Shown here: one piece after another, positions 29,007 to 43,575 of the stretch
Layout of the letters: each line of letters begins with the position of its first letter
Numbering within the stretch: the first letter of the stretch is position 1
Assembly: GCF_022458985.1 (NCBI RefSeq)
Contig: NC_061790.1
Span: 18,704,397-18,768,396, forward strand
Origin: Mugil cephalus
Taxonomy: Eukaryota > Chordata > Actinopteri > Mugiliformes > Mugilidae
Reading direction: 5' to 3'
Length of the DNA stretch: 64,000 bases
Program-made: the position numbers and the translations under genes
Notes under the pieces: generated by a model
What the model saw: only the letters and a program-made list of their open reading frames with translations
Databases searched by the model: none
Told to the model about the DNA's origin: nothing

Positions 29007-32000
29007 ATGGAAGCGACGGGGCCAAGAGTTTGTGTTTTGTTTATTTTTTTCGTCTCGCTAACTTGCGCGCAGTCGTCGACAAGGCTCCTGAATACGGTAA
29101 GAGCCCGAGCGACGGCAATAAGTGGAGCTAATTTGAGTATATCAACGTAACGTCAGCTCACAGGGGCACAGTGACGGTGGCAGACATGGTGGTCGTAAAG
29201 CACTTGTGATTTCTCTTGTTTTACTTGTAATTGTTGATCTCCATAGGAAAACCTACTGATCAACGTGACAGCAGGGACGTTGGCCGATACACAACTGCAA
29301 GATTCTAACAATTTACAGGTATACCGCGTAAACAAACTGTATAATAATAAAATATGTGATCCAATAATGATCCAAAGCGGGTCCATTTCTATGATATTAG
29401 GGATTAAGACTGTCAGTTAGACTCTGAATTGACCCTAAGTGTGAGTACGAATGGTTGTGTGTCTCTGTGTTAGCCCTGAGATAGACTGGCGACGTGTCCA
29501 GGGTGTACCCCACCTCTCGCCCGATGCCAGCTGGGATAGACTCCAGAAACCCCCGACCCTAGTGAGGATTAAGCGGCATGGAAGATGAGATGAGACTACC
29601 AGTTGAACTGTTACCTTTTCTTTCAGATCAATTTAAACATATCGGTGGGCGAAGAGCAGGTGTTGGTCAATGACGTCCCAGTGGAGCTGTTTGGTGTCAC
29701 CAGGTTCAACTGCCAAGCACTTCTCCGTGAGTTTTCTTCACACTTTGCATGAAGATAAATCCAAGTACAAAATCACAGGCTTGTATATACAGTCTGTGAT
29801 CCATGATACATAAAAAAAAAACATCTAGGTGAAACCATTACGGTGTTAAAAGTCGTACCAAATGGGGTAACCTTTTTCTCCATGTGTTGGAGCTTTGACA
29901 TCGATTTTATTAGTACATTGATGGCAATAGTGAGTGTGTATGTTTTTTTAGTCCCTCATTTTTCATTGTTTCTTGAGACACTGAATCCATAATCTTAACC
30001 GAGAAAGGCTGCTGTTTAATTGATGTCTATGACGAACAACTTATAGTTTGAGGTCATTTCTAAATGTAAACTGCTGTCACAAACTATACATTATACATAA
30101 TGTTCTTTTGCAGTGGACACCAACAATGGAAGCAGCGAGTTTGAATCTGGGGACTTGGTGTCGACCGTCACCAGGGTGATGGTGAGCCAGAACAGGCTCT
30201 ACAGCGACTCAGAGGAGGTGGTGGCTCTTCAAGTCTTCAGTGAAGTAATAGAGATGGAGGGCAAAGAGGTAGTCACTTTTTTTTCTCCTCGGGTCATGCA
30301 CGTGTGTTTGTAAATCTAATATTATGATTAACCGTACTGAGCACCGTGTTTAATGCAGCTCTCTGAGATTACGGTATTACATGTTTGGTTAACTTCACTT
30401 GTGTTTTCTTATTCAGGATGTATGTTGTTGAATTTTCATGATTAAAAAACATGTACTCAGAGGAACAGCTTTGTTCATTGAACATGAAAGCTCCTCTGTA
30501 AATAGACTGACAAAGGGAACTAAGTGTATTGAAAAATGGGTAAAAGCTACGTCTCCTTTATGTCATTGTGGTTTAATAACTTATTGACTTGTTTGTTGTT
30601 GTTATTCTTTAGGTCCAGCAGCCTGACATGTGTGAGGTGAAAATACTGTTGAGCCCAGACTTCCAGAAGCTGGCTCAGTTTACCAACATCTACCCCATTG
30701 GACACAGTGAGATCTTCAGGGCTCCCAGGGAGAACGACGTGGTCGTCACAGACCCACCAAATTCTAGAAAAGGTTTTTTTTTTCTTAATATCCTAACAGT
30801 TAGGAGGCATACACGCTGTAGCAGTCCAGTTTAGTGTGTGTTCCCAACTTATTCCTTGTGCGCTTTTGAAATCAGATGAAGAGCAGCTGATCTCCCAGAC
30901 CACTAGCCAGTACCCCCTGAAGCACACGGAGACCACCCAGGAAGAGACGGCAGCTCCGGGAAAGCTCCCAGAGACTCCCCTGCGCATGGACCCTGACCTG
31001 CTGTACGACGTCAAATACGATGATGAATTCGACGACAGAGACTCGAGCCAGCCCGATAACAATCAGATGGAAACTCCACCCAAGGAAATTCTATCATCCT
31101 ACTCTGTAAGAAAAACTCCAGTGCTATTAGGGCCAGTACTCACTGATTCTTTGGTGTCTGCTGTTGCCTTCCAGCAGAAAAATGGCTAGTTGTAAATGTG
31201 CTTTGTTATTTAGGAGGAAGAGAAGAGTTTGTGGATCCTAGAGAAGTCAGGCTGGTGCTTGTCAGTCACATATATGATTTACTTGAAGTGACAAATGTCT
31301 TGGCTCGTATTAATAACTAAACCAAAATCAGAAAATAACTGGAATTGTTCCAATACTGAGTTGCAATGTTGACTCTGTAGTCTGCATGGATTGATTCCTC
31401 TCCTTTACTAGGATGTGCCAAACACCTTGTTTAAAAAAAAAAAAAGAAAACGGAAATTTGTCCAGCAGTAATGATCTGTTTTAGAAGTGAGCTGTGTATT
31501 CATGGATGTTGGTCAGCTTCATCCAAAATGGTGGTCGCTAGAGGTAATAATGCTTGTAGAGACAAAGTTAGGAATAGGAAGGCAGTTACTTCAAACCATG
31601 CTGTTTGCAGTCAATGACCCATGCTCTCCCCATAATGGTTTGTTTCCGAGCAAAGTGTACACTTATCCCCTTGCGTTGCTTGGAAACTTTTCGTTAATAT
31701 CTAGAGGACTCGTAGAGCCTCAGGGCAGCAGGAAGTGCTAATGTCTCCACGCCCGTCCTCTCCTCAGGCCATGTGTCAGTGGGTCGAACAGGCGAGGGAG
31801 CGCCTGCGTCGGTTCTGCTCCGAATCCCTGCCTCTCTTCTTCCTGGTTATGTGGGTGGTGGTGATCGGCGTCGCCGGATCGGCCGTGATCGTCAAGATCT
31901 TGGACGTTTTCTTCCCAAGTTGTGAACACAAGTGAGTTTATTGCTTTGGGCTTCAGGGCGATTTTCCACATTCTGGACAGTCTTCATCTTCTCCAATTAT

Positions 32001-32142
32001 CTCCAAAATACCTTACCTCTTATTTTGTGCTTACAGACACATCTTTCACCTAAACCCTGTCACTCTGATGCCAGAGGATGAGAAGCACAATCTGCTGGAG
32101 GACATAGAAATAGAAGCAGATGAGGAAGAGAAGAAGCCTTAA
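29007..32142 (+). CDS. ginm1: glycoprotein integral membrane protein 1 (full copy)
   Basis: Eight exons, 29007-29096, 29247-29318, 29627-29726, 30114-30268, 30613-30772, 30876-31105, 31768-31931 and 32037-32142, join in phase to 358 residues; I recall human GINM1 as about 330. A signal peptide covers about residues 1-22. N-glycosylation sequons are seen at N36, N58 and N92. One membrane span at about 291-311 (LFFLVMWVVVIGVAG and following) is followed by an acidic cytosolic tail ending EEEKKP. The phrases QTTSQYPL, GKLPETPLR and MCQW match the human protein. Its molecular role is poorly known. Exons 5-8 lie inside the duplicated unit and recur at 41183-42711. The shared promoter with ppil4 suggests broad expression. 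Confidence 0.93.
29440..29600 (+). repeat. non-LTR retroposon 3' tail fragment in ginm1 intron 2
   Basis: The string GAGATAGACTGGCGACGTGTCC, then GGGTGTACCCCACCTCTCGCCC and AGCTGGGATAGACTCCAG, ending in GGATTAAGCGGCATGG, matches a very common fish LINE/SINE tail. It is short and 5'-truncated. The exact family is not certain from memory. Confidence 0.6.
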
Positions 32143-33925
32143 GCCGATAAGAGAAGACTTGGCCAGCTCCTTTCAGTTGGTTCTCATTTGTTATTTAACC
32201 TACTGTTTGACAACTTGCGCATAGGAACGACAAAATCAAACTCCCATCAAGGTCCTTTCATTAGCTGTGATGTGATCAAAACAGTCAGAGCAAAATCCTG
32301 CATGTTCCTGCTGAAAGTGGGATGAAAAGCCACTCTGGTCCAGTAGACAGTTCAGCATAAAGAATGACAAACTAGGAGGTGACATTTAGCTATGCATGTT
32401 ACCTCTCGTTTATTACCTCTTGTAAAATGTTGAACTTTAACCCAACATTTATCAGGGTATCTTTGACGCACTATGAAAATGTGAACGTTAAAACTTCAGA
32501 AGTGCAACTAAAAGGACCTTCATGTGATACGGTTTTGTCAAGGCTTTCCTTTTCTTCTCCATCCTTATTTTGGCAGTTTGTTGTTACCAGTACATTACAA
32601 CCCAGGTAAGAATAGACACAGTCTTAAGGAAGTAACTGACGCACAGTCAGCACTTTGTGTTTAACCAATGAACCTGAAGAAGCTGAGCGTTTTATGAGCG
32701 GAGTATTTCCATTCCCTTAAAACTCTTTGTTTATGTAGCACTTCTGTACAGGACACTGTTTTTCGCACTATGATTTTGCTGCAATGTGAAACCCCACAAC
32801 TAAAAAAAAAAAAAAACTCTAAATGTGCTGCGATGCATTCAGTATTGGCAGGCAGCGTCTGATGCCGTCTGCCACCGATATATACAACGTGATGTTAGTT
32901 TAATGAGACAAAGCTATGCAGATCACTGTATCAGCGTGTCTTCTGTCACAATTTAGAAGCCGTTGGTCTGAACCTCAGCAGTGAAGAAGCACCACTGCTG
33001 AGGTTCATATGTTGATTGTCTTTCTTCACGGTGCCTCTGTGACCATTTGGGGATCCTATCACTAAAAGAGGGTTAGAATGTATTTTACCTGAGTCCGTTT
33101 TGTGTGTGGCTTCCTGTTACTAATATTGGAGAATGTAAGTGACATTGTTGATGTCTATGCACCTGAAACATTTCAGACAAATTACTGATATAACTGGACT
33201 GAAGAATGACCACGAAGTACATGTGTAAATTATTGCTAAGATGATCATTGTGCACTTGTTTGGAATCTGAGAGTGAAAGTCGCACAGAGGTGGTTAATCT
33301 CAGAGTATCCAGTACTCAAGATATTTCCAAGCGCACGGACAGGTTATCTGTCAAAAACACAGCTTTGGTTAATGCAAAATTCAGCATCTACTTGTTTTGT
33401 GTGTGTCTGTGTCATTTCCATACCTGTTCTGCTTGTTAAATGACACCCTAAAAGCATCGCTTGTGCACCTCAGAGCAGATGTCTCCCCGAGGCTCATTTA
33501 AACACCAGAATGCATGATGTACTGCGTTAGCAAAAAGGTGCATGTGTAGTCTAGCTAGTGAATGCAGGTGGAATGCAGACTGTCAGTAAGTTGTAGGTTA
33601 AAACTAGAAAACTGCATGAAGACTCAAAACAGCACTAGAAACCGTTTCAAATTCCAAATTGATCCACTCGATGCTGTAGACGACACTACGCGGATCTCTA
33701 AGCTCAAACTATACATTAGGCATGAATTCACGCGCATTACTGAGGAATAAAAACAAAAACTATGTTTTAATTTGCTTTGTTCAAACGGTGTCGAGATCCA
33801 TGGAATATCTTTTTGACATCTGTGTGCAGAAATTGTATGACTACTACAGCTGGGCTGTGTATTTGGGTCTAAAATCATGCTGCATTAAATGCTTTCTTTA
33901 CAACCATCACACTGGTACAGCGTAT
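32143..33925 (+). other. probable ginm1 3' UTR and downstream sequence, unit 1
   Basis: No coding signal follows the ginm1 stop. Candidate poly(A) signals are AATAAA near 33747 and ATTAAA near 33883; the second is followed by a GT-rich stretch (about 33920-33960). A strong hairpin lies at 32969-33007. The same sequence recurs in unit 2 at about 42712-44493. Confidence 0.45.
32969..33007. repeat. perfect hairpin, 15-bp arms and 9-base loop, in ginm1 3' region
   Basis: The arms TGAACCTCAGCAGTG (32969-32983) and CACTGCTGAGGTTCA (32993-33007) are exact reverse complements. The copy in unit 2 at 43537-43575 is identical. It may fold in the ginm1 3' UTR. The arms are shorter than usual for a microRNA precursor. 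Confidence 0.8.
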
Positions 33926-34129
33926 GTTGTCTGATGATTAACTGTGCTTGTGTGTCTCGGTAAGAACAGCTTTTAACAGTGGAAAAAGATGTCGGAGGTC
34001 AAATCTGGTTTCCACTTGGACACATTTTAAGGTACTTAAACGGACGTAGAAGCTCCTGTCTGCTAGTATTAGCCTTCCAATCATAGTGCTATGTAACAAA
34101 GCTACTGTAGTCCTTTGACAATTAATATA

Positions 34130-35483
34130 CAGATGTGTTCAGAATAATAACAGTCCAACATCACCAACCAGATAAATGGCTGTTTTCTAGTAGAAATGAA
34201 CAGTCATGACGTGCGTTCTGCTGATTCATGTAATTGAATCGTTAATTGAGGGCAAACTAAGGGCAGTGCAGAGTTAAGGGATAAGTTGATTAAAGACGGG
34301 AAAACGTATAAAGAAGTGAAGAAAGTGATGTGATGTGCTTTATTATGGCACCAGAAACCAGGAAGATGTGGGAGAACACAGTGATGATCTTCTCTGGCGG
34401 AGATAAAACACGGCCTAAATTTTCCCTTGTGAGAACTGCAACTATTAGAAGACACCTATGTGAAGCCAAGACATCGGCAAGGAGCGCCCGCAAAGTCCCA
34501 TCGTTGTAGAAACCAGCTGTGATGAAGAGGTTGCAGTTCACCAAAGAGTACAGTGATTGGCTTAAAGAGAAATGATGCAACATTATGAGGACTGATGAAA
34601 GCAAGATTGTTCCGTTTTGGTCTAGGGGCTGCAGACCGTTTATCAGATGACCCCCCAAACAATGAAATCAAGCCACAGGACACTGAAGCATGGTGGTGGC
34701 AGCATCATCATATGGGGATGTTTCTTGTACTGTGTCATTGAGCCCAGTTAACCCATTCTAGAGAACACGGGTCAGTTTCAATATATTGAAATACTTCCCT
34801 TTAGAAAAACAGGAAAAAGAAACTGATAATCATGTGTTATCCAGATGAGATCTGTCCTCAGTTTCCTCTGAAGGCACCAGAAAGCAAAAAGAAAACTCAG
34901 GTGAACCCAACAACTTCTTATTTTTAAGTGTGTGCCAACTTTGATTCCTCAAGAACAATACCACTTGGAGTGATTCAGTGATAGAAACTTTAGTCTTTGC
35001 TTTCAAAAGAGACCAAGACCATGCAAGAGCTCCAAACTGTTCATGAACACCATTCGATTTTCTTTGGGTGTGTCCTCAACAGGCCTTTTTCCTGAAAAAA
35101 AAGCCCTGGTAAGGGGTGAATGTCACAGAGAGGCCATCTGAAATGCTGCTTCTGATGCAAAACCAACAAAGTCAGAGGAATTGTGGAATGCAGTCCAATG
35201 GTCCTGGGTTGGAAAACCAGTTCACAAGCGCCAGAAGTATTTTGATTCCATGCAACACAGATGTGAAGCATTTCTCAGGAACTGTGATTACATGACTAAA
35301 TACTAGCTCAGTGATTCACAGGAAAGCTTATTCAATAAATGTTTGAGTTTGTAAAGAAAAATGCAGACATCACTTTTTCTTAACAGCCTAATATTAACTT
35401 TGTTTCACTTTCTGTTAAGTAAAAATAAATTTGTTAAGTAAATGTTTTTTTTCTTTTAACATTATTCTGAACACATTATTCTG
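34130..35483. mobile_element. decayed Tc1-like DNA transposon, unit 1 copy
   Basis: Terminal inverted sequences include TGTGTTCAGAATAAT at the left end and ATTATTCTGAACACA at the right end, beginning next to a TA dinucleotide. Inside, on the plus strand near 34682-34727, bases encode LKHGGGSIIIWGCF, the hallmark phrase of Tc1 transposases. Further down, SEELWNAVQWSW and VHKRQKYFDSM resemble the C-terminal part. Frames are broken many times, so it is inactive. It lies between the 3' ends of ginm1 and katna1. Confidence 0.75.
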
Positions 35484-35944
35484 CATCTATACAATTATTC
35501 CAGCTTGGTTTTAAAATGGTAGTAGTACTTTTGTAGTAGTATTAGTATTGGTTTGGGTCTCACTATGTTCATTTTGGTAGTTTAAATATGAAATACTGTA
35601 TATAGAGAAACAGGATTGTTCAACGTTGGTGGGAATATGTAATCAGAGAAGTTAAGAACTATTTTGCAGTTTTAATTAGCTGCACAATCAGAGAGCATGC
35701 TCTAAGTGAAGAATCACATTTTAAAATACTTTACCTTGCATCCACCATGCATGAACAAAGCTTTCTTGTTTGTCTATAGACAAATACACAAGCTTCTTTT
35801 AAAGAAGTACAATCTGACCAATGGACACAAGAGTCGAATCATTATTTCCAGTCAAAGTAAATCCTTCAGTTGTGTCCTCGAGTGTGTTTTTACTCCAGCA
35901 GGCATGTATTTTGTAAAAGTGACATGCAAGACTTAGTGTCCATT

Positions 35945-36457
35945 ATTAACTTTATTTATAGAAAAGTGTTATGTTCCTAAGATAGTACATCACCAAAAAA
36001 TGTGAAAGAACCACATGGTTCCACATAAAATCAAAGTGCAACAAAAAGAGAAGAAAAAAGTCAGGTTTGATTGTCTCTTAATAATCCCACTAATAAATAC
36101 AACGGTGCAAAGATATTATGACACTTAGCAGTAGTAGTAGTAGTAAAAGGTCTGGAAATGAACTCCTGTCAGTGTTACAGGGACCATGTAACGTTTTATC
36201 AGCTCCATCTGATTTGTCTTTCATGATGAACACGTGATGAGTTCATGGTCCTTCATTTTTCAAGCTTTTCTCTTTTTAAGACTTTTGCATAACATTACGG
36301 AACATCTTCAAGTGCACTTATGTAGCTACTGTAATAGAGCTGCCTTCATCACAATCACTGACTGATTCAGAAGAATACAGCCACACCAACCGACAGCCAT
36401 ACTCCCTGTCACTCAAACGCAGCACACACACACACACACACTCATGCCATTTTCCTT
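35945..36457 (-). other. katna1 3' UTR, unit 1 copy
   Basis: This minus-strand sequence follows the katna1 stop. The plus-strand TTTATT near 35951 reads AATAAA on the minus strand. A (CA)n run lies at 36423-36441, about three units shorter than in unit 2. The matching 3' UTR of the intact gene is at about 46512-47031. Confidence 0.5.
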
Positions 36458-36460
36458 TCA

Positions 36461-36724
<264 letters not shown>

Positions 36725-37169
36725 TTAAGGTTCCTACAGTAAGACTCTGACTCTGAAAATAACAGCACATCTGGGCCAGTGACCAGGCACAGACACATTA
36801 CTAGTGAAAGAAACCCAGATGGTACAGCACTAAACCAGTCCAGTCTTCTTCTATAAATGGCCACTTTGACGCTGCTGTCTAAGCTTCATGTCTTTTGCAA
36901 ATATGGCAAAGTAAGCAGTTTCAGACTTTATGGAAAATAAACAGATTATTAATGAAAGTGCTTGTGTTTAGATTGGACTGAGGAAAATACAGAGATTGAA
37001 TATTATTACTAAGATATGATTTCAATACAACTGTCCCTATCATCAAGCCCCATGTTGAAGTGCAGACTGAATGTGGTGGACCTGTCAAGGAGAAGTAGCT
37101 ACTAGCTGATACAACCACCAGGGCTGTTCATTCAACACATATTAGCTACATGCCACTAAACTGTGTCTA

Positions 37170-37403
<234 letters not shown>

Positions 37404-37489
37404 CTAGAAACGGCGCTTTGCAATAAACACACAATGAATGCGTTTCGATTTGAAATGTGCTCAACAACAGGTTTTCTGGTTGCTGAATA

Positions 37490-37710
37490 CAGTGGTGTGA
37501 AAAAATGTTGGCCCCCTTCCTGATTTCTTTGTACGTTTGTCACAAATGTTTCAGATCATCAAACAAATTTAAACATTAGTCAAAGACAACACAAGTAAAC
37601 ACAAAATGCAATTGTTAGGGAAAATAAAATCATTTCACGATCTGAAACATTTAAGTGTGACAAACATGCAAAAAAATAAGAAATCATGAAGTGGGCTTTT
37701 CACATCACTG
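37490..37710. mobile_element. 221-bp MITE with long inverted ends, unit 1 copy
   Basis: The two ends (about 75 bases each) are imperfect reverse complements: CAGTGGTGTGAAAAAATGTTGG at the left, and CCACTTCATGATTTCTTA plus TGTTTCAGATC on the reversed right side. A TA precedes the left end. This is a familiar fish Tc1/mariner-like nonautonomous element. It lies in a katna1 intron and recurs in unit 2 at 48064-48283. Confidence 0.75.
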
Positions 37711-37724
37711 CTCACTTCACATTA

Positions 37725-38266
<542 letters not shown>

Positions 38267-38660
38267 TTAAGCCCCGATATTATATCAATGTTGACTGACA
38301 CATTCACTTTCAAAATGACAGGTTGATTTATTTTATATAAATAAATATTACTGAATTTAGTGGACTTTGTTCAAACTGCCACCGTACAGAAGGAAGTTTC
38401 CAGCCTTGCCAAAACCATCTAGATTCAAACTGACAATCCAAGATGAAAGGGACAATCTGAGCAACATGCAGTTGAATTTGTTCAAAACCAAGTGGTTCTG
38501 ATTGGCTGTAGGACTATCCAGTTACATGCTGCTGTATTTTTTCGACGCATCTGCTGAAACGTGGCCCATGATGAAATCCAAATGGCGTGAAGCCAGCCAA
38601 GCTTCAACAGTAACTCATTAATTAAAGAGAACATTATGTAAAGTACAAAAGTGTTTTTCA

Positions 38661-38834
<174 letters not shown>

Positions 38835-38864
38835 CTAAAGTAGCAAAAGTCTTCCATGTAATTA

Positions 38865-39032
<168 letters not shown>

Positions 39033-39229
39033 TCACATTAACAGGTTTTCAGGGGTGTCAAGGCTGTCTTGACTTCTAGTCTCAGTGTAATGTGGTCTTG
39101 TATAATGACAGAAAAATGTAAAAATGAAAAGGTTTTTAAAGGGAAAGGTTTTGACTTGTCACAGTAGGTGACACAGATGCTCCAATCCAACAGTCACTCA
39201 TGAGCAGTCAATGAGTTTCACTGTGGCCT

Positions 39230-39492
39230 CTTCAAAGGCCGATCAAAAAAGCCAAACAGACGGACTACAGGCTACACTGGATTCATTGGTCTGGTAACAC
39301 CACAATTTGCAATAGGACTGGCTTGTTAGATGTCAAACTGGTCCCAGAGGCCCTTCCCACTAACAACATTGTGTTTCCAGACATAACAGGACACCCTCAG
39401 AAGACCCATGTCCATTGTCTGATGACTCACAAGTGTTTTGGAGACCTAGACAATATCAGCAAGGTGGTCATAATGTTATGCCTGATCGGTTT
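39230..39492 (-). repeat. dispersed repeat ending in GGTCATAATGTTATGCCTGATCGG, unit 1 copy
   Basis: It lies in a katna1 intron. Its reversed end matches the string at 60677-60860 (ACTGATCAGGCATAACATTATGACC), and the inner part (TGTTGTTAGTGGG on the reverse) also matches. This is an abundant fish interspersed repeat whose family I cannot name with confidence. The unit 2 copy is at about 49812-50074. Confidence 0.6.
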
Positions 39493-39679
39493 AAAAAAGA
39501 AACAATCCACCATCTTTGATCATTTTCTGGCTTCTCATAATACTCTTTAAATAAGAAGACAACCTAATCTGCCATGGTTTGATCTCTGAGCACTGTGGAA
39601 ATTTAAAGCGTGTCTTAAAACAAACCTGGTTGTAGAGGAAGGAGAGAACACAAGTACATTACCCACTAGGGGACACCTA

Positions 39680-39832
<153 letters not shown>

Positions 39833-41182
39833 TTATTCCTCTTCCCAGTCCCATGAAGTTAAGCCGTGTGGTCTTCTTTCTCCTGTACGATAAAACTGGA
39901 TCAACAGGTTGGTAGCGCGTAAACAAGGAGCGCGTGTATATTGTTCAACCTGCAACGCAAAGAGCTGTTCTTCATAGCATGCTCTTTCAAGCTGTAACCA
40001 CCAACATGTTTTTCACCTTCTCGTCCTTCGCTCTACCAGAGGTGTCCTTTGCCTCTTTTGCCTCCTTCTTTTCTTTGCCTTTGGAAGGTTTGCTCCTCTC
40101 CCCGTTGCCTCCCCGAGGAGAGTGCCTCTGCTGGGCCCTCACAGCCACACTCAGCCGGTTGTTGGGAGGTTTGCTCTCTTTATAGGGGTTAGCAGAGCGT
40201 CTAACAGGTAATGGAGAATGTCTGTGAAATGAGGTGTGCAAGATGGCGTCAAGGACAACAACCATGGACTTTTAAACACACACATTTTTACCCAGAATAA
40301 CAGTTTTACTCTAATCAGGGCACTAGCAGGTGATGCTATTAGTTACGGGCTATAAGAAAACACAGAAGGAATAAATCAACAATTTCCAGAAATCACCATT
40401 TATCTAAAACAGCTATAGATAAGCTGAAATGGATGGTGCATGGTAAAATGAATCATATATTCTGAGGCATTCCCAGGCTGCATGAAACGCTGTTTTGTTA
40501 TGGAGAAATACAAATGAAAACAAAGAGGCAGTATGAAGTTTACAGGCCATCTCTGTGGAGGGTACAGCAGGAACAAAACCAGCTCTTACCAGGAGCTCAA
40601 GTTTACTAATCTCAATCATATGACTACATCAGGACAAAAAGCTTCTACAGCACCAATCACAAACCTGTGAGCAGCACAGGCGACTAGACCTACAGTGTGC
40701 TGTTAAAAACCTATATCAGAGCGAAAGATGAAAATGAGGTAAGCAATGAAAGAGGAGCTATGAATAACTGAGTGCGTTACCTCGGCTCCACATGCACAGG
40801 CCTAATCTCACAGTCGTCGTGGTTGCTGGGTTTGGCGGGTGTTGCGTTCAGCTGGAAGTTCTCCAGAGTCGACATAATGTCCTGAACCTGCTGATTCTCT
40901 TCATTTATTTCCTGCCACAACTGTGAAATAATCATAGACGCATGCATCAGAAAAATAAACAAACACAAAACTTATGATCTGACATGACGTTATTAATGTC
41001 ACATTTACCTGCTGCCATCTCTGCTGAAAACTGCTGTCTCGCACCGTGTACACATACTTTTTGATTTGTAAATAGACTGACAAAGGGAACTAAGTGTATT
41101 GAAAAATGGGTAAAAGCTACGTCTCCTTTATGTCATTGTGGTTTAATAACTTATTGACTTGTTTGTTGTTGTTATTCTTTAG

Positions 41183-42711
41183 GTCCAGCAGCCTGACATG
41201 TGTGAGGTGAAAATACTGTTGAGCCCAGACTTCCAGAAGCTGGCTCAGTTTACCAACATCTACCCCATTGGACACAGTGAGATCTTCAGGGCTCCCAGGG
41301 AGAACGACGTGGTCGTCACAGACCCACCAAATTCTAGAAAAGGTTTTTTTTTCTTAATATCCTAACAGTTAGGAGGCATACACGCTGTAGCAGTCCAGTT
41401 TAGTGTGTGTTCCCAACTTATTCCTTGTGCGCTTTTGAAATCAGATGAAGAGCAGCTGATCTCCCAGACCACTAGCCAGTACCCCCTGAAGCACACGGAG
41501 ACCACCCAGGAAGAGACGGCAGCTCCGGGAAAGCTCCCAGAGACTCCCCTGCGCATGGACCCTGACCTGCTGTACGACGTCAAATACGATGATGAATTCG
41601 ACGACAGAGACTCGAGCCAGCCCGATAACAATCAGATGGAAACTCCACCCAAGGAAATTCTATCATCCTACTCTGTAAGAAAAACTCCAGTGCTATTAGG
41701 GCCAGTACTCACTGATTCTTTGGTGTCTGCTGTTGCCTTCCAGCAGAAAAATGGCTAGTTGTAAATGTGCTTTGTTATTTAGGAGGAAGAGAAGAGTTTT
41801 TGGATCCTAGAGAAGTCAGGCTGGTGCTTGTCAGTCACATATACGATTTACTTGAAGTGACAAATGTCTTGGCTCGTATTAATAACTAAACCAAAATCAG
41901 AAAATAACTGGAATTGTTCCAATACTGAGTTGCAATGTTGACTCTGTAGTCTGCATGGATTGATTCCTCTCCTTTACTAGGATGTGCCAAACACCTTGTT
42001 TAAAAAAAAAAAAAGAAAACGGAAATTTGTCCAGCAGTAATGATCTGTTTTAGAAGTGAGCTGTGTATTCATGGATGTTGGTCAGCTTCATCCAAAATGG
42101 TGGTCGCTAGAGGTAATAATGCTTGTAGAGACAAAGTTAGGAATAGGAAGGCAGTTACTTTAAACCATGCTGTTTGCAGTTAATGACGCATGCTCTCCCC
42201 ATAATGGTTTGTTTCCGAGCAAAGTGTACACTTATCCCCTTGCGTTGCTTGGAAACTTTTCGTTAATATCTAGAGGACTCGTAGAGCCTCAGGGCAGCAG
42301 GAAGTGCTAATGTCTCCACGCCCGTCCTCTCCTCAGGCCATGTGTCAGTGGGTCGAACAGGCGAGGGAGCGCCTGCGTCGCTTCTGCTCCGAATCCCTGC
42401 CTCTCTTCTTCCTGGTTATGTGGGTGGTGGTGATCGGCGTCGCCGGATCGGCCGTGATCGTCAAGATCTTGGACGTTTTCTTCCCAAGTTGTGAACACAA
42501 GTGAGTTTATTGCTTTGGGCTTCAGGGCGATTTTCCACATTCTGGACAGTCTTCATCTTCTCCAATTATCTCCAAAATACCTTACCTCTTATTTTGTGCT
42601 TACAGACACATCTTTCACCTAAACCCTGTCACTCTGATGCCAGAGGATGAGAAGCACAATCTGCTGGAGGACATAGAAATAGAAGCAGATGAGGAAGAGA
42701 AGAAGCCTTAA
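41183..42711 (+). pseudogene. 3' duplicate of ginm1 (exons 5-8 only)
   Basis: Exons 41183-41342, 41445-41674, 42337-42500 and 42606-42711 copy exons 5-8 of ginm1 with the same lengths, phases and splice sites. One exonic change (CGG to CGC in the third exon) is silent. Exons 1-4, the signal peptide and the promoter are absent, so this piece has no start of its own. It still encodes the membrane span and tail. Read-through from the intact gene 9 kb upstream could in principle splice into it and give the same protein. It may be an assembly artefact. Confidence 0.88.
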
Positions 42712-43536
42712 GCCGATAAGAGAAGACTTGGCCAGCTCCTTTCAGTTGGTTCTCATTTGTTATTTAACCTACTGTTTGACAACTTGCGCATAGGAACGAC
42801 AAAATCAAACTCCCATCAAGGTCCTTTCATTAGCTGTGATGTGATCAAAACAGTCAGAGCAAAATCCTGCATGTTCCTGCTGAAAGTGGGATGAAAAGCC
42901 ACTCTGGTCCAGTAGACAGTTCAGCATAAAGAATGACAAACTAGGAGGTGACATTTAGCTATGCATGTTACCTCTCGTTTGTTACCTCTTGTAAAATGTT
43001 GAACTTTAACCCAACATTTATCAGGGTATCTTTGACGCACTATGAAAATGTGAACGTTAAAACTTCAGAAGTGCAACTAAAAGGACCTTCATGTGATACG
43101 GTTTTGTCAAGGCTTTCCTTTTCTTCTCCATCCTTATTGTGGCAGTTTGTTGTTACCAGTACATTACAACCCAGGTAAGAATAGACACAATCTTAAGGAA
43201 GTAACTGACGCACAGTCAGCACTTTGTGTTTAACCAATGAACCTGAAGAAGCTGAGCGTTTTATGAGCGGAGTATTTCCATTCCCTTAAAACTCTTTGTT
43301 TATGTAGCACTTCTGTACAGGACACTGTTTTTCGCACTATGATTTCGCTGCAATGTGAAACCCCACAACTAAAAAAAAAAAAAACTCTAAATGTGCTGCG
43401 ATGCATTCAGTATTGGCAGGCAGCGTCTGATGCCGTCTGCCACCGATATGTACAACGTGATGTTAGTTTAATGAGACAAAGCTATGCAGATCACTGTATC
43501 AGCGTGTCTTCTGTCACAATTTAGAAGCCGTTGGTC

Positions 43537-43575
43537 TGAACCTCAGCAGTGAAGAAGCACCACTGCTGAGGTTCA
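43537..43575. repeat. perfect hairpin, unit 2 copy
   Basis: Identical to 32969-33007: exact 15-base arms around a 9-base loop, downstream of the ginm1 3' fragment. Confidence 0.8.

Noticed and set aside
39934-40185. An 83-codon plus-strand frame rich in Phe, Ser and Leu (and its copy at 50516)
   Set aside because: It is the reverse strand of the Lys-rich katna1 exon 3.
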